64,000 nucleotides of DNA from Selaginella moellendorffii (lineage: Eukaryota > Streptophyta > Lycopodiopsida > Selaginellales > Selaginellaceae): positions 314,979-378,978 of the forward strand of contig NW_003314299.1 in assembly GCF_000143415.4 (NCBI RefSeq), read 5' to 3'. Below the pieces are notes generated by a model. It did no database searches and was not told where the DNA came from. It was given only the letters and a program-made list of their open reading frames with translations. Positions within the stretch are counted from its first letter, which is position 1, and each line of letters opens with the position of its first letter. This document shows, in pieces, positions 54,819 to 64,000 of this stretch. Both the position numbers and the translations under genes were made by a program.

Positions 54819-54840
54819 ATCACGTGAGGCCTCATGCCAT
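54819..54840. repeat. 22-bp hairpin motif copy B2
   Basis: CATGCCAT right arm intact, left arm ATCACGTG; centre AGGCCT is palindromic. Confidence 0.65.
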
Positions 54841-54861
54841 TCCGACGAGGCTGGTCGCCCG

Positions 54862-56161
54862 GTGAATGCACAGCCTCATCCAAACGAAGCAGAATCTCAA
54901 GGAAGTTCTTGCGGCCGATGTGGCCTTCCACCCCATCTTCTGCTCCAAACAGACAATGCTGGCAGTGAGAACAAAAACATGTACGTCTTCGCGTACTTGG
55001 CGATGCTTGTTGCCAAAGGCATATTTGAAACGGTTACACTTGGCTTTCTCATGGTTGGGCACACTCATGAAGACGTCGATGCCATGTTCAGTCACCTGGC
55101 AGAGTTCCTCCGGCGATCTAATGTCCTCACCCTCCCACAACTCTACGATGAATTCCAAAATTGCATCAAAGGCACTGTTGAAGCTGCACTTCTGACAGAG
55201 GTTCCAGACTTTAAGGGGTTTGTAAGAGGCTACATCAGGGACATATCCGAAACGCTGATTGGCCACTCCAAGCCTCTTCAGTTTCATTTCAGCATGTGTG
55301 ACGGTGCTCTAGTGATGAGATACAAGATGAGAGAATGGGACACAGTGTGGCTGCCAGTGGACAGCATTGAACTCTTCAAGAGAGATCCCATAACTGGGGA
55401 ACCTATGATTCCTCAGGGTTCCCCACGGCCGATGCACCCGGATGGACTCAAAGACCAGGAAAGTATAATGGCCGGGATTAGACAGCATATTGCCTTCTGG
55501 AAGAGGGGGTTGGTGTTTGGTGGAGAATCTTATTTTCAGAGGTGCAAGCCTTTGCTCGAATACTGGGAGAAGATTATATCTGCTATCCAAAATGGGCCGG
55601 TTGTATATGAAGAATTGGAAGAGTCCTTTTGGCCAGAACCCAGAGCACCAGATAGTAGCGGAACAATGTCCTCTGGAAATGCAATGACAGATAACGATGT
55701 TGAGGATCACTATTGTGGGCCGAGGAACAAGAAGCCGGATTCAGCATTCAATCCAGTACAGGTTTGCAAAGGAATGGTCGTGCTTGTCAGACCCAGTAAT
55801 AAAAAACAAATGATATGGGTGGGGCGCTGCATCACTGATGCAGAGGAGGACGCGGAAACTAACTCCTTCAATGTAACTGTGGAGTGGTTCAAGCCAAGTT
55901 CCGGATATACGAAGGATTGCCTAGAAAAGAGATGGGTGCTGAATCCAAGGGATCCCAGCATGAGCATATCGGTGGATAATGTTGTGCATGGTTGGATGCG
56001 GAAGCAGAGTGCCACCATCACCTTGCCAGACCATGCAAGAGATGCAGCAAGAGCATTCATAACCCGGGTTCAAGGTGAGATTCATTAATATTCCTTTACT
56101 AAGTTTCTAATGTATTTTATTTCAAGGTGAACAATCCGAATCTGAATCAGAGGAGGCGTGA
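54862..56161 (+). pseudogene. Region B gene: D-N..ENKN..VGHTHED protein, possible transposase-like core
   Basis: The signature LLLQTDNAGSENKNMYVFAY then TLGFLMVGHTHEDVDAMFSH is one I associate with an uncharacterised eukaryotic domain family (a 'DUF7869'-like label, from memory). Its spaced Asp/His/Asp residues suggest an RNase H-like, DDE-type nuclease core; this is inference. The frame at 54862-56074 is open for 404 codons and splices (52-nt intron 56075-56126, phase kept) to a Glu/Ser-rich end GEQSESESEEA and TGA at 56159-56161. Near 54910-54930 the expected lead-in 'HSLIQTKQNLKEVLA' is in another frame, so there is a frameshift. Upstream parts are lost towards the gap. The C-terminal part ('VCKGMVVLVRPSNKKQMIWV') is unknown. 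Confidence 0.6.
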
Positions 56162-56182
56162 TGGCATGTGGCCTTACGCCAT
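56161..56182. repeat. 22-bp hairpin motif copy B3, overlapping the stop codon
   Basis: ATGGCATG / TACGCCAT; its first A is the last base of the TGA (56159-56161) of the spliced region B gene. Confidence 0.8.
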
Positions 56183-56255
56183 TCCTAGGTGAGATGATAC
56201 AAATAACAAGTATAAATTCTTAGTTGTTCTAGCAAATCTTACTTAAAAGTTCAAG

Positions 56256-56292
56256 GTGAACAAGCCGAATATGAATTCATCGGATTGTTATA
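56256..56292 (+). other. Duplicated alternative terminal exon of the region B gene
   Basis: TTCAAG|GTGAACAAGCCGAAT repeats the acceptor and start of the terminal exon at 56127 (TTCAAG|GTGAACAATCCGAAT). Spliced in the same phase it gives GEQAEYEFIGLL and then TAA. Each copy is followed by a hairpin motif (56161, 56308). Confidence 0.55.
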
Positions 56293-56307
56293 ACAAATTG
56301 CGAGGTG

Positions 56308-56329
56308 ATGGCATGAGGCGATACGCCAT
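56308..56329. repeat. 22-bp hairpin motif copy B4, after the duplicated terminal exon
   Basis: ATGGCATG / TACGCCAT arms; about 15 bp after the TAA of the second terminal exon. Confidence 0.75.
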
Positions 56330-56492
56330 TTGAGAGTGGTAGCCATTCCTATATGAGGTGAGTGAAATATTTATTAGAAATACCTCATTCAATTGTGCAC
56401 TTCTAAGTCTTGGTCCACTCAATACTGTTTGCATGTTTCTATTTTGATGTGACATATGCATTTACCAATCACACGTGCATAATTCTAATAAT

Positions 56493-56517
56493 ATGGCGTG
56501 TGGCCCATATTAATGGC
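56493..56517. repeat. 22-bp hairpin motif copy B5 (degenerate)
   Basis: ATGGCGTGTGGCCC left part; right arm altered by a small insertion. Confidence 0.5.
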
Positions 56518-56637
56518 ACATAAACCCATATTGTGGGCTTACGTGCTTTATGTACCATCATTCCCTTGCAGCGTATGTGTTGGTTTCCTTTTATAACACA
56601 ACGAACTCCATATTTTAGGGTGAAGAGCGTTCTCATG

Positions 56638-56892
56638 GCAAGCACAAAATCTGTAAGTGAGGCAGAAAAGGAGACGGAGAAGGAGATAGGTGAAGATGTA
56701 GAATATATAAGTCTTCCAAACTCCCCGTACTATACTCCAGGTGATCATTTTTCTGAATAAACGGCAACATTAACAACTATCGAGAACACCCCAGTAACGT
56801 CAGAGACAACAATCCAAAGCAAAACAACTGACCTGGAGAAGGATGATAGTACCGCTGAGAGTACCAAAAAGGAGGTGTCCACTAGCGCTTAG
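56638..56892 (+). pseudogene. Thr/Ser/Glu-rich small ORF in region B
   Basis: Function unknown. ATG at 56638 gives MASTKSVSEAEKETEKEIG then EDVEYISLPNSPYYTPG. A TAA at 56758-56760 interrupts it, and the same frame then runs on for 43 codons (TATLTTIENTPVTSETTIQS..) to TAG at 56890-56892. CCAG|GTGATC just before the TAA could be a splice donor, so the stop may lie in an intron. Low-complexity, charged, similar in style to the linker of the region A gene. The frame extends upstream to 56533 without a clear start. Confidence 0.4.
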
Positions 56893-56899
56893 GCTTATA

Positions 56900-56921
56900 A
56901 TGGCGTGTGCCCTCATGCCAT
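56900..56921. repeat. 22-bp hairpin motif copy B6, just after a stop
   Basis: ATGGCGTG / CATGCCAT, 8 bp after the TAG at 56890-56892. Confidence 0.8.
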
Positions 56922-56988
56922 TTACTTGATCACCAAATACCTTTTTCCCTTTGCACTAGTATATCTTAATACCGGTCTGAGAAATAGA

Positions 56989-57010
56989 ATGGCATGTGCC
57001 CTCAGGCCTT
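56989..57010. repeat. 22-bp hairpin motif copy B7
   Basis: ATGGCATGTGCCCTCA left part intact; right end CAGGCCTT is eroded. Confidence 0.6.
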
Positions 57011-57554
57011 TTACTAAATCACCTTTGAAAGAAATGCAAGCCTCTATGTCGTAAAAAAAAGGTACTAGAGAAATTCCTTAATAATATGAATGTTATTTAG
57101 TTTCATGAAAATACACTAAGGGTCAAATGAGTTAAATGACTTCTCTAGACTAGCAATGCCTCTTGCTACACCTTCACAATTAGATTCGTTAGAAAAAGAT
57201 AACATTGAATAATATCTAAATGTTCTCACCATTAAGTTATATGTCTGGCTAATAGGAATGACGTTCATCTTGGAAAGCTCACCACACGCTCAATGAACAA
57301 ACAAATAGTGTGTGCGCGCATGCCATCGCTCTTCTTTAGCTTCAGATTCGGCTTGTTCACCTTGACAATGAGATTTATTATACAACCAGATGGACACAGT
57401 CTGGACATAAAGTCACCGCGCTAGTCACCATGCCCCAGATATGTCTAGCCCCTGGACAAAAAACATATAATTTCACGTCATTTTCAAATACTTGAAAATT
57501 TGTACCTAGTCCCATTTTACTGAATAAATCCCACTTTAACGAAATAGAGCTTAA
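57011..57554. other. Right flank and inferred end of region B
   Basis: No gene. It carries hairpin B8 and ends near TCCCACTTTAACGA (57529-57542), the string also found at the right edge of region A. 57350-57365 repeats 'GGCTTGTTCACCTTG', the reverse complement of the terminal exon start, pointing to an internal inverted duplicate. Confidence 0.45.
57305..57326. repeat. 22-bp hairpin motif copy B8 (degenerate)
   Basis: GTGTGTGCGCGCATGCCAT; right arm intact. Last copy before the right edge of region B. Confidence 0.55.
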
Positions 57555-58094
57555 TTGACTATGGTGCTCCCGGCTCATGTAAAGTGGTACCCCACTTGAG
57601 TACCTTGCGGCTCATTGATCCTTGCCCTTCTTAGGGGCTTGGACCTTCCCTTCGGGATGGAAGGGGGGGGGGGGTGTGGTAGAGGTACCCATACCAAGCT
57701 GTTAGACTATGGTGTTTCGCTCTGGCATCCCGAAGCATGTGTTGCACCCAAGACTTGGGATTTAGAGGGTCCCATGATCAAGTGGTACCAAGGGATGTTA
57801 GGAACTTGGAGGCTTGGTGTGTTTGGCTGCTTGTGCCTGCGGGGAGTGTAATTGAACCTTAAGTCCAGTCCAATTTAACCCAGGGAGGGGGATTGGGAGA
57901 GATTTGGGAATCCATGGATGGATGGCTAACGCTCCGTTGCTCGTGCAGTGAGTAGCTGAAATTAAGTAGGACTAAGTAGGAGCTGGTACCATAGGCGGGA
58001 ACCTTGGCGAGAGAACTTAGCTAAAGCTAAGGCAGTGTTGGTTAGATAAACGAAGTAAGCTGGCAAATTGGAAAGGAAAAATTTGTGGTTTATT
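57555..58094 (+). repeat. Gyp1 LTR, 3' half
   Basis: Aligns with 7050-7586 (GTGCTCC.GGCTCATGT, 'GTACCTTGCGGCTCATTG', 'CCTTCCCTTCGGGATGGAAG', GGAAAGGAAAAATTTGTGG). The first half is at 54185-54602. About 200 bp of LTR between them are missing, and region B plus the gap lie in between. Confidence 0.75.
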
Positions 58095-58689
58095 GTAGTG
58101 CACATAAATTTGGAGCCGAACTCCAAGCCCGTTGCGCTACGAAACGAGGGTCTAGTACATTCCCATAAGCACCAGCTCCCTATATCCAACACCTGCATGC
58201 AAAATGGTGTCAAACAGAGTCTGGCACAGTTTTGGCATACAAGTGGCTGGAGGGTACCCCACTAAGTATAGCACTGTGGAGCTTGGGCTTAGAACCAAGC
58301 CAGATGCAGAACAAGGAGCGACATAGCCCAACAGGAGCCAAACTAATGTCTCAGGTGGTCGAACATGCATTCCAACTACTATCCCTACTATACATTTGAA
58401 AAACACATAGGGTTCCTACCTTATATTATCCGATTTAAGTACACGGTCATTGACCAGCTTCTCAACTAGCTCAAGTGGGAACAATAAAGGGAATCAATTG
58501 TACCGACCTTCTGCCATCATGGCAGTAAAGAAAGAGTGTCCGTAAGGACTGGCTGACAAGTATCTTTCGATACCTGAAGTCACATTCGCGACACTCTCTC
58601 CCCCTTGGGGAAGATCGACATCCTCGTCAATGCATACCCGAGTCTAGCAAACCGTCAAGGAAACAACTCCGAAAGTTAATGAAAAGCAC
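58095..58689. other. Unassigned gene-free DNA
   Basis: No coding frame or repeat recognised. Confidence 0.4.
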
Positions 58690-58940
58690 ACTATGTGGGA
58701 AATGCACTGACTTAAATGAGTTATGGAACGACCTCTCCTCTACGTCCAAAGACATTAGGACTCAAACACCCTCCAGCCATCACTGACAAGGAAATGACCA
58801 ATAGAGTTTGCCACCCTTGCTGCTCCGAGTACCACTCGGCTTACAAAGGAATGATACATCCCTGCCCGCAGGGACATAGGGAGAAGGCCAGAGGCCCAAC
58901 TTCCCCTGAGCAAGAAATCAACCCCATCGGGAAGATTTAG
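58690..58940 (+). repeat. Dispersed repeat shared with 14490-14761
   Basis: See 14490-14761; opposite orientation. Confidence 0.6.
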
Positions 58941-59189
58941 ACAACTATTATAAATTGGCAGATTAAGTTGTTTACACAACCACGCCTCTTTGCGAAAAAA
59001 TGAGTCATCGAGAGAACTTGTGATTAGTCTATAATAGTTATCCCCATGGTTATGGATTGAACTCATGCATGGAAGTGTTGAAGTCAACTTGCCAATACTG
59101 ACCCAAGTACTAATGAACGAAAGGAACGATACTTTGATTTATAGAAATATATTACTTTATTAATTTGCAAAATTTATTACAAAGTTTAC

Positions 59190-61855
59190 AAAAGCTAGTC
59201 TTTATTACTATTCTCATACTCCATGACAAGCTCACGAACATGTTTAAGATTCTTAAAAGGTTCCCAAGTTTATTCACAAGTTATGTAACCTTTCCACTTA
59301 ACTAGATATTCCTTGGAATGACCACCACGAGCTTTGCGAGACAAGAGAATTGTCTCGACCTCATACTCCATGTCACCATTGACAACTTCCGGAAGGGGAC
59401 AAATGTCCACAGAGCAATCCTCATCAACACGATATGGTGCCAGTAAACTGACATAAAACACATCATGGACATGGGACAACTCATCTGGAAGATCCAACTT
59501 ATAAGATACATCACCAATTCGCTTCACCACCCGAAAGGGTCCAACATATCTCGGCAACAGCTTCCGAGATAACCATCCCTTAATGTTCAAGTTCCGGGAA
59601 AATAGCTATACCTAATTCCCACTTGATAGAATACATCCCGATGATGCTAATCCTTATCATGTCAATACCTATCCTAAGCTTTGCCCATCGCCTCAATAGC
59701 CCTAGACCAACCTTGGCGTAGCTGCTCTGCATAAGTCTCAACAACTAGGACCAACACTTTGGACATTGGTTTCGGTACAATAATCTGTTGAGGAACCCCA
59801 TGAGCATTCCCTTGCAGCATCTTCTATGGAGAACAGCCTATAGCAATGTGAAATGTGTTGTTATAACAAATTTTTGCTGTGTCTAAATGCTCAACCCAAT
59901 CACGTTGGACTGCCGCGACATAATACCACAGATAATCCTCAACTTGAGCATTCATGCATTTGATCTGCCCATCAGTTTGAGGATGATAAGCCGTACTAAA
60001 CTTCAACTTGGTACCAAACAATTGGAACAATGTGCCCCAAAACGTCCCCGTAAACCTCGAATCTCTATCCGAGATCATCTCTTCAGAAAGACCACAAACC
60101 CGCACTACTTCATGGAAAAAGAGCTTTGCTGCTTGTTTTGCATTTACTGTTCCCACAGTTGGAATGAAGTGTGCAATCTTTGATAACTGATCCACAACCA
60201 CCATCAAAGTATCATAACCCTTAGACTTCGGCAAGCAAGTGACAAAATCAAGTGTCACATTCTGAAATGGCTATGTCGGTGCTGGAATCCACTGCAACTT
60301 CCTAGCCTGCTTCTCAGTTCTATGCTTACATTGCTGGCATATAAGGCATGAACGGACATAGTCTGCTACATCACCTTCCATACCAAACCAGAAAAATCCC
60401 TTTTTCAACGAAGCTAGAGTCTTTCGTTGTTCACCATGTCCCGCTACTGGAACATCTTGATATTCCCTCAAAAATAACTGTTGCAAATCCTTAGAGGGAA
60501 GATACAATCTTTCTTGCTTATAGAATATAAGCCCATCCTAAATTGAGAAGTGAAGCTTTGCATTGGTGCGGTTAGCAACTTTCACTGCTTCGCTACCAGG
60601 GTTCTGTTTCAACAACCCTGCACGGCATAAGATTGCCTTCGCCAATGGATCACTTCCATACGAAGCCCTAACATCCTCCAACCAGTCCGAACTGATTGCC
60701 AATATTGCCCGGAACTGAGTTTGACGACTCAATGCATCTAGGACAATATTGTCTTTACTAGGTCTATATATGATTTCAATATCATATCTAGCAAGCTTCT
60801 CTTACCAACAAGCCTGCTTCGGCGTAAGCTTAGGCTGCGTAGCAAAGTAGCTTAGTGTGTTATTATCTATATAAACTTTGGTGTGTCCACCCAAGTAGTA
60901 TCTCCAGTGTTCTAAGGCCAACACTATAGCAAACATCTCTTTCTCATGCATTGGCCATCTTCGTTGAGTTTCATCCAATTTCTTGGAATAAAATACAACA
61001 GGATAACCATGTCGCCTTAGCGTAACACCAACCGCTTTGTCACAATCTTGCTGCAATATAGCACCAATAGCATAGCCAGATGCATCACAATACACTTCAA
61101 AGGGTTTATCAAAATCTAGGATCCTAAGAACAAGAACCGAAGTCAAGATCTCCTTCAACCGTACAAAAGCACATTGGCAAGCTAGTGTCCAATGAAATGG
61201 TATATTACTCTTTATCAACTCAGTCAACAGAAGAGCAATTTTTGCAAAATTCCGGACAAACTTGCGATAGTATCCCACCAAACCGAGAAAGAAATGAATA
61301 TTTGATACAGTGGTCGGAACTTCCCAGGATTTCACTACTTCCACCTTCTTTGGATCAACCTCAATTACGCCACCACCAACTATATGTCCGAGAAAGTTTA
61401 CACGCAATTGTCCAAAAGCACATTTACTTTGCTTAGCATATAATTTGTGTTTGCACAATTTCTGAAACACCAGCTCCAAGTGTTTCAAATGATCTTCCAA
61501 TGTTTCACTGAAGATTAGAACATCGTTGATGTATAGGACAACAAATATGTCCAAATAATCTCCAAATATTTTATCCATCATAGTGCTGAACATTGCCAGA
61601 GCATTGCATAACCCGAATGGCATGACAAGGAACTCATAAAATCCATACCAAGTTTTAAAGGCTGTTTTCTCCACGTCCTGATCCGCCACCCATATTTGAT
61701 GATACCCAGACTGCAAATCAAGTTGCGTAAAATACTTAGCCTTTAAGAGTTGGTCAAACAAGTCATCAATGCGAGGCAAAGGATAACTAGTCTTGACCGT
61801 GATCTTGTTGAGTGCCCAATAGTTGATACACATCCTCATGGTTCCATCCTTATTT
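59190..61855 (-). pseudogene. Gyp3 chromovirus pol, 5'-truncated, minus strand
   Basis: A separate Ty3/gypsy family. The RT starts abruptly at KDGTMRMCINYWALNK (about 61855). The active site reads LYINDVLIF: the first Asp of the usual YIDD box is Asn, so the RT is dead. RNase H (FEVYCDASGYAIGAIL, HEKEMFAIVLALEHWRYYL) follows to 60802. Integrase: zinc region with CLICQQCK (60507-60271), where the first His is replaced; core DFVTCLPK and SDRDSRF, but the third acidic residue is Lys in 'DGQIKCMNAQ' (60258-59824). The C-terminus and a chromodomain (MEYEVETILL, EYLVKWKGY, then a stop before TWEPFKNL) end at about 59200. No LTR recognised. Confidence 0.85.
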
Positions 61856-63590
61856 CACATATAGTGGGGATTTTTTGTTTGGGAGCTTGTGTAGACATTT
61901 GCTAGTAAAGCATAGGGTGTCTTGGGGGTTGCGTTGGTTACGTCCATTACAGATCTCACTACATCGTCTCCCAGTCTAAGATTGTTATAATCCTCGTGGC
62001 TCTTGCATGCTCCGAGAAGGCACGTCCACTCGAGAGCACTGGGAACGAACGGCATGCTTAAGATTAGATCTTTGGCATCGTGAAGGTGGCTGGCTCGGCT
62101 CAAGAGATCTACCATGCAACTGTAGTGCTGCCTTGTGGGCTCAATGGCGTGATCCACAACCATGGAAGCGAAGAAGCTCTTTCCCGCTTGAAAGCTGTGA
62201 TGTGTTTGGGGAATCGACGGCCTGCATTTCGTTGAAGAGATGAAAGGCCTTGCTGGCAGTGGTGCTTACTCGTGCATATGAAGCTATCATGGAGCTCCAC
62301 AAGATTTGGTCTCTGTCAGGGGATGTATCAAAAAGTTTCCTTGCATATACAATATGGCCTTCTTGGAAAAATGCAGATGTCAAGGTCACAACGTTGCGTT
62401 CTAGCATGCTATGAAAGAGTAAAGCAGCTTCACGTAGTTTGCTAGTTAGAACAAACGCATTTAACATTGTGTTCCACGAAACCATATCCATTTCGGGCAT
62501 CTTGTTAAAGAGTCTTAAACCAAAGTCACAATGCCCTCATTGGGCATACGCCGAAAGAACAGAGTTCCAAGAGCACAGATCCCGCTGCGGAATTTGATCA
62601 AAGGTGGCCTTCACAAGCTCCAAGTCTGAGGGTTGTGAGAGAAACATTATCATACAGGAAGTAAGATCAAGCTCCAGCATTTGATAGAAAAAGCTCTTGG
62701 TTTCCTCCCCGGGGCTGTTCTTGGCAAGAACAGCGAGCATTGTTGTCCACGACGAGAGAGCTCTCTGCGGCATGGAGTCAAATATAAGCTTTGATTGTCT
62801 AGCATCACGGCAGCATCGCATCACGGTGTTGCACGAAACGAGATCTATCTCAGGCATCTCGCGGAAAATCCTCTGTGCCGAATCGACATCCTCGTTCAGT
62901 GCGTATGCGCCGAGCATCGCGGTCCAGGCAACGAGATCGTGCTGCGGCATTGCATCAAACAAAAGCTTTGCTCCGTGCAAATCTCCGCCCTGCGACAAGG
63001 CAACCAAGATTGTCGTCCATGACACAAGGTCACGAGCCTCCATAGAATCAAAAACACGTTCGACTCCCTCTACATGCCCGTTCCGGGCATATGCCGCAAG
63101 AATGGAATTCCACGACACGAGATCATACTCGGGCATCCCAGAGATAGTCCTCTCGGCACTTTGTAGATCCCAGCTTGTGTGTGGACTGACAAGATTGCAT
63201 TCCATGAGAGAAGGCTGTGTTGCGGCATCTCATCAAATGTTTTAGAATATGCCCACTCCGGGCATATGCCAAGAGCATGGATGTCCATGCAAGGACATCT
63301 TTTTGCGGTATTTTTTCGAAGATCTCTTTTGCATGTTTAAGATGGGAGTTCTGGGTGTAAGCTCGAAACATGAAAGCCCACGAAAAGGAGTCTTTGTGTT
63401 TGATGTTGTATCAAAGATTTGGCGTGCCTCTTGTGGGCTTCCATAAACATCTCAATGAGTTTGTTGCTGAGGAAGGAATCATCAGCAAGTGGATGATTCC
63501 TTTTAAGATTCAAGTAAATCTCACTTGCTTCATAAAGGCTTTTGCAGGATTGAATGAAATGAATGTTACACTTTCTGTTCATAGTCCAAC
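61856..63590 (-). pseudogene. PPR protein gene, decayed, minus strand
   Basis: Pentatricopeptide-repeat protein, predicted organelle RNA binding. Reading 5' to 3' (high to low): N-terminal region (63594-63337, 'EIYLNLKRNHPLADDSFLSN'), a frame change near 63370, 'HAKEIFEKIPQKDVLAWTSM', further shifts near 63240 and 63200, then a long clean block 63170-62537 with repeats such as 'MPEYDLVSWNSILAAYARNG', 'VFDSMEARDLVSWTTILVAL' and 'LFDAMPQHDLVAWTAMLGAY'. A TGA at 62537-62539 sits where AYAQ-x-GH is expected. The same frame goes on to about 62150, a frameshift follows, and 62150-61859 gives the E-like end 'LILSMPFVPSALEWTCLLGA'. The 3' end is fused to truncated Gyp3 RT. At least four lesions. Confidence 0.8.
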
Positions 63591-64000
63591 CCAAAACATT
63601 GTTGTGATTAAATAATATTTAATGATAATATTAAAAACTCATTATGAGAAGAATAAGTTTTTTGTAACAATGTGTAGTTTGTTAATAATGGTATTATTTC
63701 TATTTAGTATTTTTTATTAACCTAATTGATTAATCCGAATTAAAAGTAGAATAATCTAGAATATACTAAAAAGTGTTTAAATACAAACTTAATCTAATTG
63801 CTAGATGGTAGAATATCTTAAAATATCAAAGTTACATTATACCATTAACACAACTAGGTCATGGGATATATTGAAATGGGGTACAAAGCAACTAGAGGTA
63901 GAGGGTGATGTGTCTCTTACTCCAACACCCTCTTTATTGTAATTGGCTTGTTTCCCTCATTCTTGGAGATCTTGGTAATCAATTCTTTCTAAAATTAAAT
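63591..64000. other. AT-rich flank with repeat shared with 46691-46820
   Basis: 63700-63845 is the reverse complement of 46680-46820. No gene in the remainder. Confidence 0.6.

Noticed and set aside
54421-54931. ORFs crossing the 54603 gap
   Set aside because: Same reason. One contains the minus-strand reading of two hairpin copies, which I used only as a repeat observation.

Overview
The window is plant nuclear DNA, most likely from a lycophyte and plausibly Selaginella. Three things suggest this. Every intron I can frame-check is tiny (45-57 nt). There are two pentatricopeptide-repeat (PPR) genes of the 'AMPQRDLVSWN' style ending in an 'MPFVP..LEW.CLLGACKSH' segment. The rest is a nested stack of Ty3/gypsy chromoviruses and non-coding LTR elements. 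Two 100-N assembly gaps lie at 43926-44025 and 54603-54702. The species is inferred, not proven.

Layout. 1-5252 ('region A'): a non-retroviral segment holding a five-exon gene that joins an unknown N-terminal half to an FCP1/NIF-type HAD phosphatase domain. The segment is studded with copies of a 22-bp hairpin motif (consensus ATGGCRTGTG..CACGCCAT). 5253-7586: 3' end of a chromovirus family (here Gyp1) with a complete LTR. 7587-10995: pieces of a second, non-coding LTR family (here LARD1). 10996-14490: T-rich, gene-free DNA interrupted by a 194-bp solo LTR that carries a 5S rRNA fragment (Cassandra type) and has a perfect target-site duplication (TSD). 14762-27165: a minus-strand Gyp1 copy whose 3' LTR is split by a complete minus-strand LARD1 element (15259-22772, TSD GTTGG). 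27166-29590: a decayed minus-strand reading frame. 29590-40313: an old LARD1 copy split by a second complete LARD1 (31192-38722, TSD GTCTA). 40314-46690: a decayed PPR gene, split by an 817-bp TRIM (TSD ATGCC), plus a minus-strand apolipoprotein N-acyltransferase-like gene; both lie between inverted AT-rich arms. 46820-49216: an eroded gypsy. 49217-54602: a defective Gyp1 with gag, protease, RT, RNase H, integrase and chromodomain. 54703-57554 ('region B'): a second hairpin-studded segment coding for a protein with a D-N..ENKN..VGHTHED signature. 57555-58094: the other half of a Gyp1 LTR. 59190-61855: a third chromovirus (minus). 61856-63590: a second decayed PPR gene (minus).

The most novel signal is the hairpin motif. 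I found it almost only in regions A and B, in coding sequence, just after stop codons and in flanks. Both regions end with the same 14-nt string and abut interrupted Gyp1 sequence. I infer that A and B are two copies or variants of an undescribed gene-bearing mobile segment. A second theme is that LARD1 (no genes) and Gyp1 (coding) share LTR core blocks, a row of RNA-like hairpins and the pre-LTR hairpin plus polypurine tract, as expected if Gyp1 enzymes mobilise LARD1 in trans.
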